This document shows, piece after piece, positions 49,089 through 59,500 of a stretch of 64,000 bases of DNA (position 1 is its first letter; each line of letters opens with the position of its first letter). Under the pieces are notes generated by a model. It did no database searches. It saw only the letters and a list, made by a program, of their open reading frames with translations, and was not told the origin of the DNA. The stretch is from Diploscapter coronatus. Its lineage: Eukaryota; Nematoda; Chromadorea; Rhabditida; Rhabditidae. A program made the translations under genes and the position numbers. Location: positions 34,673,249 through 34,737,248 of the forward strand of contig OZ038423.1 in assembly GCA_964036155.1 (NCBI GenBank), in the 5' to 3' direction.

Positions 49089-50235
49089 ATTATTATTTTA
49101 ACTAGAAGGCAATTTGTTTTGGAGATCTAAAAATGAATATGATTTAAATAAGTCTGCATAAAAATGCACATTTGAAGATGGCAAAGAATATGTATCAAGG
49201 AAAAATAGAATTCACTTTGCATCATCACTGCTAGAGAAAAGAAGACTCACGAAAACAACGGGTAATTGCAAATGAACTGGCAGTATACAACGAAAAGTGA
49301 AGAGAGGTGAAAGAATAAGAAGAGTATTTTCCCTGACAAATCGATGGCAGGATAGAACTTTCAGAGGCAAGTATGAAGATATTGAAAAATACTTATTCCA
49401 TTTTTTTATATCTATAGATCTTATTCTATGAATCTAAAAATACTCAAATTTGTACCAATATTTCATTCAATTTTCTTAGATTTTTAAAAGTTCCTAAATT
49501 TTTATGTCGAAATTAAATTCTCATTTTCCTCTAAACTTTACCAAAATTCAATAATTCAGCGTTTGAAATGAAAATAATATATAGTTCAATGGATCATTTT
49601 TAGTAAGTTTTCTTTGTACCTTCGGACGGGCGTCACATCATCAAAACTCCCAACTTGACCTCCACCTAGCCCTGCCCACTTTGGGGGCGAAGCCTGGTCT
49701 CCCCATTTTTGTGATTAGGGCCCATGGGTGTATCCACCATATAAGCTTGGTTCGGATCCGGAACACTTGCAATTGTCCGGACCCTTGTTCCAGTTATTCA
49801 TGGAATGGCTCTTAAAAATAGCAAAAAAGACTGATATCAAGTAGCATCTGTTTATACAGCGATAAAATAAAGCAAAGAAGGACACCGAACTGTAAATAAA
49901 TGAGATCGGTCAAATAGACGAGGTAAAAGAAGTTGGATAATAAGTGATAAAAAAAAACCCATAGAATATCATAACGACTGATTGTAGCTGTTAATAAAAT
50001 TAACAGAAGAGAAAAATTTTCAAAGGACTATGATTGGAAATTAACCCGGAAGAAAGAAAGTGGAAAACAATAAATAGTGACTAAATTTAATAAAATGACC
50101 GGTTTTGCAAGAGAATATCTGCATGACCCTTTGAAAAATGGAATGAATAATTTAAAATACGATATTTGTGTTGTTTTGAACTGGTGAATGGGAAGAAGGG
50201 GGTGAAGATGATCGAGTGCTGATGAAGTGGCTAGT
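49089..50235. other. Spacer between iPLA2 and the F-box gene, with a GC-rich island
   Basis: Mostly AT-rich and featureless, except for the GC-rich block at 49619-49795 described separately. An acceptor-like TTCTAG lies about 17 nt upstream of the iPLA2 ATG (near 49105) on the minus strand. Confidence 0.45.
49619..49795. other. GC-rich non-coding island with a box-B-like motif
   Basis: About 175 nt stands out from the AT-rich surroundings. It contains GGTTCGGATCC at 49749-49759, close to the tRNA T-arm (box B) consensus, and small palindromes (CGGATCCGG, GTCCGGAC). No cloverleaf can be drawn: the acceptor stem and box A are missing. It may be a decayed tRNA-derived SINE, another Pol III element or a structured RNA. 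Unproven. Confidence 0.3.
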
Positions 50236-53200
50236 TCAGTGGTCGTCATCCATAAACTCATCACCCTGAATTCATATCAATTTGTTGTGTTATGCTTGAT
50301 CATTATGCATATAATTTGAAAATTAGAAAAAGAATCAAATGAAAAAGCATGCTAATGGAATGATTCGGAATTAGCAGTTTTTGACAATTGGATTCTGGCA
50401 GTTTCACAAGATAAAAAAAAGAATAGTGGACGTACAACTCTGCAACACTTTAAAATATCATACGCCTTCTTTCAGATGTATTGCTAGGGATGATTTTTAT
50501 CGATCGTCATAAAAAAATAGATTTGAAAATGCGTTTCAAAGTGCTGACAATGAATTGCTAAATCGTTAGTGAATGGGATATTTTTGAAGTACGAGTATTT
50601 TCACAATATGGCAAATGATCTTACCTCATCAGAGAAGTCCAGGTCTGTGTCGTTGTCGGAGCTGGACATTCTAAAATGAGAAGATGAATTAACAGACAGC
50701 ATAAAGAGGATGAAAACTGACTGTTCGTCCGTGTCCAGAGACACCAGAGTTTCTTTCAAGTCCTCAATCCGATTCGCCAGCTGAAAACACATTCCGTTGT
50801 TTCAAATTAAACCTCAGGGTTAACTTTAATCAAGGGTTCAGAATTGCAATGGATTTTAAAAAGGAATTTCGAAGCTCGAACTTGAACTTGCCAATAGGCT
50901 CGAGTTAAATTTTTGAAAAAATGTCGATTTTAAGTGTAATTCGAAAATTTTTTATCGAAGTCTAGTCAAGTTCAGCTCGGAGAAAATTTGAGAGTTCTAG
51001 TTCAAAAAACTAAGCGCTCCATACATCAGTAATTGTAGCATTATAATTCCAAAGAAATGATCACAACCTATGGGCTAATTCGTTTGAAAACATTCGACCT
51101 GGATTATTCTATCTTTGTAGAGACTGTCGACCTCCTCCTTGACGTAGATGACGTGCTGCTCGTCGCCCACAGCCAGATGCAACTCGAAGATGCGGCGCTC
51201 GACCGTGCCCATCGCCGAATCCAAAATCATTATCTGTAAATTAGAAAGTAAGATTACAATAAAAACATTTTTCAATGCTCTAAACAGAATTGCAATTTTC
51301 AAGTTGGGCTCTAAAAGTTTAAAATTCGTTTTTTTATTAAATAAAATAGAAATTTTCCATCAGAAACGAGTTATTCAGAATTAGAAAAAAAAAAAACGTA
51401 GAATAATATCGCATTGAAACGCGAAAATCTATGAAGTTACCTCCGAATTGGGAGGAATGATGTCTGCGACCAATTTAGACAGCAGTTTGTAGCCCCTCAT
51501 CGTTTTCCCTTCCTCGGTCTTTGTCCTGTAGCTTATCTGAAATGTCCAGTTGACGATTCGTTTAAGAGCGGTCGCAGCAGGACTTTCTTCTTCGAATCTC
51601 GTCGAGACCAGAGTCTGAATTTATGTCATAGGAAATGAGTTGAAAAAATGCTAAATGTTCGTTTCGTTCTAGATCATTTTCCCTTTCATTTGATTGTCTT
51701 AAGAAATAATTTACGACCTTTCCCTTTGTTAAATTTTAGAAAATTTTCGTTTTATTACGAAAACTTAAAATTCATTTTTGCAGGACTCACATTCAGATAT
51801 AAGGATTGAAAATTTTGCTAGGTATTTGATAATCGGATTACTTATGATAAGTCAATTTACAAAAAGTCGAAATGTGAGTCTTTATTATTTGGAATTCGTT
51901 ATTAAAGATTTCAAAGTTTGTAGAATTGAATAAAAATCTAGTTTTTTTTCAAAATAAGGCTAATTGAATTACCCTGAAGAATTTGACGACGTGCCCATCG
52001 TGGAGGAAGTTATAGTAGAAGCAGAGAGAGGGAGGGAATTTGGACAGATGATTGAGCAGCGAATCGCCGTCTGCGTGCACGGGGCCAGACACATACAGCT
52101 CGTTCAACTGAAACATATCTATTCATTCTGAATCAAAAGCATAATAATCTCTACTTTAGTATAAGAATTAAATTTTCTTTCAAATTTGAATGCCTGAGTA
52201 TTGATCGAGAAACTTTTCTGAAATTTAAACTTTCATTCATGTTCAGATATAAAAGGTAATAAAAAGAAGCAAAATGGACCTCAAAGAGAGCAGGGAAGGC
52301 CTCGACGAGTTCGTTCAAAGTAGTCCATTTCTCATTGTAATAGAAGGTGAGCTGCAGACGGCTCGGTTTCAGCACCTTAACACATTTGTATCAACTAAAT
52401 TTATTTGAAATTTATAATATAGATTTCAAGAAAGAATTAGATTAATACTTGCTTGCACAAAGAGAATCTTACAAGTAAATCATAGCAGGAATAAAAGTGA
52501 CGTCGTTACTTATCCTCCATTAAAGTGTCAATTCTCCGACAGATTTGGCAATAAATCGATTACTTTTCTCCCAAACTCAACTTTTCTGATCATTTTGGAA
52601 AAGAGGTAATTCAATTTGAGAGTATGGACCTATTTAATTTTCTGAATAAATAAAGATACTTCACGAATGAGAGAAAGATATCAGTCGAAATGCTTGACAT
52701 TTAAATTTACTTTTCTGATATTCCTTTCGAAAAGTTTGGGATTACAAATTGTTTCGAAATAAATGCTAACCTTAACGAAGTCGAGCGACAATTGGAAGTC
52801 AGCTTCGTTCGTGTTGAAACAGAGCTTTCTGGTTGTGCTCGAGGTCGATTCCAGTGCGTCCAGCAAAATGGCTGTGTGCTTGCTCTCAGAGTCCAGATCC
52901 TTAAAAATGAAGCATAACTATCGAGTTTTCTTTTTAGTTCAGCCATGAACTTAATAACTTCATTGCACTAATGTAAGTGCGCTGTGAAAGAATTATTTGC
53001 ATACGAAGTGTGCAAATTAATGGCACTTTGCGCAACACGAATGTTCCTTTCTGTCCCCCACTTTTTTCTTTCGCTGAGCGTTGGTGCCGAGAAAATTGAC
53101 GCCATCCGATAGAAATATAAGAGGGATTTACGATAAGATGATAACTTTTAGTAATTGAGAAAAACGATTGACATACCGTAAGCACAATGTTATTGTACTT

Positions 53201-54235
53201 CAAGCCAAAAATCCTGCGAGGCTGTCTCGAGTCGAGAAATCTGGCCATACTATCACGAAACATCTTCTTCTTCGACGACTGAAATGGAACCTGCATAATT
53301 TCGAAATAGTCAGACATCGAATTGCGAAGAGAAAATAAAATAGATATCCAAGACATCTCTATTCAATTCATTACTAGGGATGGGTTGTCGAATGACCATT
53401 TTGGGAAGTCGGAATTAAAATTTTGACCCATTTCGTTTCCTCCTTCTTCACCTGTCAATGCCTCTCGATTTTCTATTTATCCAAAAGCGTTTCAGGTCAA
53501 TTTAATAAAAGAGCATATGCAATAATGCACGATCAATAAAGATGATCTGGGCAAAAAATGAACATGTTTTTTTCTTAGAAAACTGATTGATCTTTAAAAT
53601 ATTGAGGCCAGGAAATTCAAAGAATAAGAATAATTTCGTTCCAAATCTTGAGATAATGGTCCTAAAGTAAATTCGAACTTTCAATAAAACTTGCATATTT
53701 GATGTAGATGCCAGTCGGCTCGACCTCTGTGCCTTTCCCTCCATTTGCAGCGTTGGGATTGTCGTGCGGATAGGACTCGCTGATGACTGAGAGCAGATCA
53801 GGGTACGCGCACAGCAGATTCAGCTTGTCACCATCGTCCAGGTTCTTCTGAAAATCCTTCAGTTCGTTGTGGATTATAAAGAAATGTATGGAAACCGTTT
53901 GAAATAATTTTCTCTTTATTACTTTTCTTCCAAAATAAGGATTTTCAATTCAAAGTCTGAATGTGATTGAAAGCACCTGATTGAGGATCTCGATCTGCAT
54001 CTCGACAGGCAACCTGCTCCAGTGCGTTCCCCCGAGACAGGCACTCAATTCCTCATCGCTCTGCTCGTCCGACCAATTTTCGCTCTGTTCGTCCGACCAA
54101 TTTTCGCTCTGCTCGTCTGACCAATTGTCGCTCGTCTCAGCCTGAAAGAAGCGCATCAAACAATTCTATTTCAATTTAAAAGTGATAAATTCGATTTACC
54201 TCACTTGAAACAGTCTCTCCAGACAAATCATCCAT
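50236..54235 (-). CDS. F-box protein with an acidic repeat N-terminus and acidic tail
   Basis: Likely substrate adaptor of an SCF-type ubiquitin ligase. Exons: 54235-54200, 54141-53977, 53847-53695, 53278-53177, 52899-52771, 52375-52280, 52107-51973, 51614-51441, 51233-51099, 50780-50722, 50670-50625 and 50265-50236 (419 residues, phases consistent). MDDLSGETVSSE is followed by three tandem copies of an eight-residue unit (NWSDEQSE). The F-box then reads WSRLPVEMQIEILNQ plus LDDGDKLNLLCAYPDLLSVI (about 53-95). The rest is the kind of variable region seen in nematode F-box proteins (FGLKYNNIVL, LTFYYNEKWTTLNEL, CFYYNFLHDGHVVKFF, IFELHLAVGDEQHVIYVKEE). The tail is very acidic (DNDTDLDFSDE, GDEFMDDDH). 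The third intron has a consensus GCAAGT donor. Two exons use AAG acceptors. An acceptor-like TTTCAG lies about 19 nt before the ATG. Confidence 0.85.
53689..53694 (-). other. Consensus GC donor (GCAAGT) in the F-box gene
   Basis: AAATAT followed by GCAAGT joins in phase 0 to SSKKKMFRDS. The GT four bases later gives phase 1, which runs into a stop in the next exon with either possible acceptor. Confidence 0.7.
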
Positions 54236-54329
54236 TTTTGATCGAGTGAATCGCTGAAATGAAGCTTCTTTTCAATTGGCCGAAGGATGAAAGCGATGAA
54301 ACGAACAAGAAAGAATACTACAAAAAAGA

Positions 54330-54456
54330 GGGCCTCCTGTATTAGGCACCGGCTATTTTTCTTATTTCTCCCCTTTGCCTACACTCTCTCACCCTAAAAT
54401 CCGGTGCCTAATACAGACGGTGCCGGTGCTTAAGCGGTGCCTAATACAGGGGGCCC
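54330..54456. mobile_element. 127-bp foldback element with 21-bp terminal inverted repeats
   Basis: The left end GGGCCTCCTGTATTAGGCAC and the right end GTGCCTAATACAGGGGGCCC are reverse complements with one mismatch. Near the right end the motif GGTGCCTAATACAG occurs a second time (about 54403-54416). The inside is CT-rich. The element is too small to code and looks like a MITE. Flanks are A-rich and the target-site duplication is unclear. Confidence 0.75.
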
Positions 54457-54597
54457 AAAAAAAAGTGGAAAGATGTAGAGAGGGAATGAACAGTATCGCT
54501 AGGCGGCACTGGCGGGAAAAAGAGATATAGTAGGGGGGAAAGACGAGAGATTAGAGAAGGAGAGTGAATTAGATATGGCGAGTTTTTAAGACCATTT

Positions 54598-54710
54598 TGA
54601 AAAGATACCACGTTACCACGTCTTTAGACACAAGAGGGAAAAGAAAAAGTAGGGGGCGGGGCTTAGTGTTTCTTCGTAAAAAAAAGACGTGGTGACGTGG
54701 TATCTTTTCG
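54598..54710. mobile_element. Second short foldback element (about 112 bp)
   Basis: AAAAGATACCACGTTACCAC then GTCTTT on the left is reverse-complementary, with one mismatch, to AAAGAC then GTGGTGACGTGGTATCTTTT on the right. The spacer of about 60 nt is purine-rich. It lies 135 bp from the first foldback and shares no end sequence with it. Confidence 0.75.
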
Positions 54711-55055
54711 AGATTGCCTGATTGCCTTCTATGCGAAACTGATCCCGCATTTCTAAATTGTTCTACATATACATGCACTATTGAATAAATTTCCTTTGAA
54801 AGCAAAATTCGTCGTATATTATCTGCAAAAGTGTTGACCTGTCAACATCTTACTGATAGTGACAACGAAACATGCCGCTAATTTAACAACTCCGTTTAAG
54901 TGATAAGCATACAAGGTTAAACAGGATATTGTTATAATGCGATTATAAATGCTCGAATCATCGATTTATTTACACTCGCCTTTTCAATACTTCGTTTTTT
55001 AACTGGAAGGTTTAAAATTCATTGTTGCAGATCTTAATTTTATTTTAGCTCCTAG

Positions 55056-56376
55056 ATGGTAGTCGATATGAAATCAGTTATTTTCTTTCTGATAATTGTA
55101 GTGATTTTAATTTTCAAGCCTATTGAATCTCAATTCTGTGGTAAGGTTAATATTTTCCTGAATAAATGATGCATAAATTTTAGACATAGATGATGATAGA
55201 CAGTCTCCAGATAATCCATACTTCACTTGTAATCCCGATAATTACTCAAATTTTCATATACCACCCATTCAAAATTACACCAAAAACAATTCTGTAAGTT
55301 AGATTTACAGGCCAAAAATTACATGCAACACTTCTAGCTAACACACTATTGCAACATCGCTATTTTATTAGATCTTGATCAGACATTAACATCGAATGAG
55401 GACTTTCACAAGATCCTTTTCTTCCTAGAAGACTTAATCAATTCTTGTATGCAACGAGGAATCGGATATCGAACTCGAATTTATCCCATGTTTGAGTCGG
55501 TATGATTCTATTTTCTGAATAAAATACACCCTAATGCTAGCTAAAACCTTCGAAATGTTATAAATGCAAGTTTTTTAGTCAGTCAACACTACGTGCTGTA
55601 ATGAAGATGATTGTGATATGAAAATCGATGATCTGGACTATGGTCGCTTTGTTAGCCATTTCGACACATTAGATCCGATTCAAAATGAAAGTTCCAGTGC
55701 TAATTTTAGTTTTACTATTTTAAAAGAGGTTTGGAGTGATATGATAATCAGTTCAATTTCATCATTCGTTTTTAGTTTAAATATTATAGTTTACCTAACA
55801 ATCGATGTCTTTATAATACGGTCGTGCTCTTAACAAATCGTATTTTCAATAGTTCGATCGATAGAAACTCATTTGGAGACGTAAAAAGATATTTTTAAAC
55901 TGCGTTACTTCTGTTCTATGATAAAATTCTAGGAACTGTGTAAAGTTTATTCAGTTGGCTGCATATCTTTCACTGTCATTGCTGTAGGTCGATCCGAAAT
56001 TACTTATGATATTCTGAATACAACATACAGTTATATTACTCCAAATTTATACACCGTGCCAGATGTTAACTGCCTCCCAAGTTTGAAAGTAATAAAGATG
56101 ATTTTGCAATAATTTGTATTATGCCTTTGAATAATTTCAAAAATTCAGGATTGCGTCAAGCCATGCGGTCCAAGATCAGTCCACGATTGTCAGGATGTGC
56201 AATCTCTTGATAATTGCACCGTTTCCACAGCTGTAATTACGACTTCAAGCATTCGAACAAGCACTTCGACAATGTCAACAATTATTACTACAACAACGTC
56301 AAGCTCAACATACGATCAACGCAAATTAATTTATCTTTCCCCTATAATATATTTACTTTCAAAACTTATTCGATGA
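55056..56376 (+). CDS. Secreted von Willebrand A-like protein, probably GPI-anchored
   Basis: Exons: 55056-55140, 55184-55293, 55338-55499, 55579-55728, 55933-56088 and 56149-56376 (296 residues, phases consistent). The signal peptide is VIFFLIIVVILIFKPIESQ; an in-frame ATG at 55068 is an alternative start. CNIAILLDLDQTLTSNEDF (about 70-88) looks like the first strand of a vWA domain, with a degenerate MIDAS (D-L-D-Q-T where D-x-S-x-S is usual). CISFTVIAVGRSEI resembles the later core strand. Cysteines are frequent (CCNEDDC, DCVKPCGPRSVHDC). The C-terminal part is Ser/Thr-rich, then hydrophobic (LIYLSPIIYLLSKLI), as for a GPI signal. AATAAA lies at 56434-56439. The family call is tentative; it is certainly a secreted, Cys-rich, fast-evolving protein. 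Confidence 0.65.
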
Positions 56377-56433
56377 TATTTTGAAACATTCTCGACTAAA
56401 TTTTTAAAACTGAGTTTTTACGATGAAACATAA

Positions 56434-56461
56434 AATAAAGACTTCATCAACATAATTTATT
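56434..56461. promoter_or_regulatory. Facing poly(A) signals of convergent genes
   Basis: AATAAA at 56434-56439 serves the vWA-like gene (plus). TTTATT at 56456-56461 is the minus-strand AATAAA for the collagen gene. The two stop codons are only 140 bp apart, so the two 3'UTRs must nearly meet or overlap. Confidence 0.6.
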
Positions 56462-56516
56462 CATCTAGAGGCTAATGAACAAATGAGCAAAATTTATGTG
56501 GCAATCAGCATAAATT

Positions 56517-59500
56517 CTAAGCCTCATTGGCTGGGTTTGGCTGCTGCAATTCCATGGCTGTTTGTTCAAGATTGGTTGGGGTTTCATAGGTTTGGTCCCA
56601 GTTTTCGGGAACCTGAGTCGCACCAACCGTCTGTTCAGTTGTCACTGAAATGTCAAAAGGTTTTTCTATTCCTTACTAATCATAATTTTAGGCAAATATC
56701 TGCAATCAAAAGCGATTTTAGATGATCATTAATTGCTATTGCAAACGCGGTCAGGTTAAAAAAGATATTTTATGAATCAATTTTAGCGTCTATCAAAATT
56801 GATAATATCGAATGATATAAAATTAATTGAACATAACCAAATTCACCCACAATTCCGAACTTTTGATCATCACTTTATTTATGAGGAATTTTAACTTTAA
56901 TTCCTACCTGAATGTGCTATTTCCATTTCCTTCTCCTCAACCATGACAGGTGCATCGACTTTTTTCGGTATTTCTATTTCATCCTGTCGCTTCTTCTGAT
57001 TCTCCTTGAGGTACTCTGCAGGTGTGACTTGTATGGGCTCAGTTTCCTCTCCAGAATTCTCGACGTCTTCAGTCGGAACTGTGTATGTGGGCGTTTTGGT
57101 CACTTCAACGGGTCTTGGAGGTGTCGCTTCCACTTGAGGCCGAGGTGGGACTTGATAGCGATTATTCACTACATGGCCATTCGGACATGGGCAGTAGCCT
57201 TTTTAAATTCGAATTGATTCTCTCATCGCTATTCAAAAAATTTACCCGCATCGTCTCCTGGCAAGCCTTGAGGTCCTCTCGGCCTAAAATACACATGAAG
57301 TTAGATATTGAGAATTGAGCTGTGAAAATTACCCCTCCTTGCCCATCGGTCCTGGCATCTAGAATCAGGTTATTTATAATGTGTCCGTCTGGCTACTTGA
57401 TGAGAATGAAAAATATCGAATTTTTAACGTCTGAATGAATGGTAACTTCACGGTGCACACATGCACATTATCTGGCGACACTTTCTTATATCTTTTCCAT
57501 AGAAATGTCGTCAAATAGTGTATGCATGTGCGCACCTGCGGAATGGTCATTCATTCATTCATTCAAGCGTTCAAAACTCAACATTTTACATTGTCACAAG
57601 CAGTCGGACGAACATAATACAGGGTGCGGACAAATTATGGAGGCACTTGCTAAAGCGTCGATTTTTCACGAAGTGCGCAGAGTTTACATGCTATTTTTAT
57701 TTTTTCGTCATTACCATGTATTTCGTGATCATTTTCATGTATTATTTACCATTGGTAGGTTTTCTATTCAGAATGGTAGCGCCGAGTTCAAAGCGATCTA
57801 TTATCATCATATTGTATCAGGCTGGGCATCAAACGAAAGACATCGTCAAACTGCTGAAAGTCAGTCGAACGATGGTCCAAAAGACTGTAAAACGGTTCAA
57901 GGAGACTGGATCTACTACTGACCGTCCAGGAAGTGGCAGAAAACGGAGTGCGAGGACGGAACGGAACAAGAAAAACTTCGTGAGCTGATTCTACGAAATT
58001 TCCGCAGATCCATACGAAAAATGACCAAAAAATTGAAAATCGACGAAAAATCGGTCAGAATCATCATCAGGAAGAACTTGGGACTCAACTCCTACAGAAT
58101 CCAAAAAAAGTTCACGAACTTATGGACAAAATGATATCAAACAGACTTGAAAGATACCAACAGTTTCCCAAGAGGCTTTCTTCGGCACGCTACAAAACGA
58201 TTATTTTTTCGGATGAGGAAATATTCATAATTGAACTTTTCATGAATCGTCAAAATGATCACGTCCTGTCCCCAAACATCTCCTCTGCTAATTCCAATGG
58301 TAAACTGGTCGGAAGACGGGCTCATCCTCAGTCAATCACGGTTTGGGCGGCTACCGCCTATTATGGAAAGTCCCCCCTCGTGTTCGTCCCCCAGAACGCT
58401 AAGATCAGCACCGAAACCTATCAAATCTTATTTAAAATAAAGCTCTTATTCCCTGGACCAAAATCCATTTTAAATCCCGTCCCCCCTGCTTTCAGGAGGA
58501 TTCGGCCCCTTCCCATAAGTCAAAATCTACCTAGTCCTTCTGAAAAATTCACTTCCCAGATTTCATCTTTTCTTCCGAATGGCCCTCCAACAGCCCTGAT
58601 TCGAACTCATTGGATTATCCCACTTGGTAATACTTTGAGACCAAGGCCTGCTCTACTCCCCACAAAAGTTTCGGCTTCTTGAAGTCTTTCCTTGTCGAAG
58701 CATGAGACAAAATGTCCAACGACTAGTTGCGTGCCGTCATCGATGCCTTCCCCGAGCGACTCAAGGCCTGTATCAACGCTAAAGGCGGCCATTTCGAAAA
58801 CTCTTAGTTGATTTTTTATCGTTATGTTATCAATAAATTATTTTAAAAATTTGAACTCGATTACTTCAATATTTCGGGTTAAATCTCAATTTATCGGTGC
58901 CTCCATAATTTGTCCGCACCCTGTACATCTTCAGATCGCTTAATAAGCTAGAAATCATCAAGAACTTACGCCATTTCGTCCACGAACTCCTGGCGGTCCT
59001 GGTAATCCGTCTAAAATCATTTGACTATGAAGATTAACCTCAACTTGATAAATACCTGGTCCTTCCTCGCCATCTCCACCTTCTCCTATAAATTAGCGAT
59101 TTTTATCGACTTTATATTTTAGAAACTAATGGGAAGAAACCTTGATCTCCTGGCGGACCTGAAAATTGAGTAATTTAAACATTATTATTTTTATTAACTT
59201 CACGAACCAATTGGTCCAGGTTGGCCTTTGGGTCCTCGAGCTAAACACACCAATATTATATTTAAGCTTGTTGATTTTAAAACTAACGTCCAGGAATTGC
59301 TCTAATGCCACCGCCGCTGCCCTTTGGACCTGTAACTCACATGTTCAACTTATGACCAAGTCGTAAAATGAGTAAATTTGGCATCGATGTCAAAATTTGA
59401 TGAAAAACTGGTAGGTTCGTATCTATAACTAACCGGGAGGGCCCTGTTCGCCCTGTGGTCCATAGTCACCCGGATTCCCTGAAATATTCATATTGATTTC

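Larger units (their letters stand above)
54236..55055. other. Divergent intergenic region with two foldback elements
   Basis: Promoter region shared by the F-box gene (minus) and the vWA-like gene (plus). It contains the two short inverted-repeat elements listed separately. Otherwise it is AT-rich. Confidence 0.5.
57620..58923 (+). mobile_element. Tc1/mariner-family element, 1304 bp, inside a collagen intron
   Basis: Both ends carry the same 27-bp inverted repeat beginning CAGGGTGCGGACAAATTATG (57620-57646 and 58897-58923) without mismatch. TA lies on each side (57618-57619 and 58924-58925). Length and structure are typical of the superfamily. The transposase inside is on the plus strand, opposite to the collagen gene, and is broken. 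Perfect ends with a decayed gene suggest it was mobilised in trans or inserted fairly recently. Confidence 0.92.

Noticed and set aside
52934..53356. 140-codon minus-strand frame
   Set aside because: Only 53278-53177 is an F-box gene exon; the rest is flanking intron read through.
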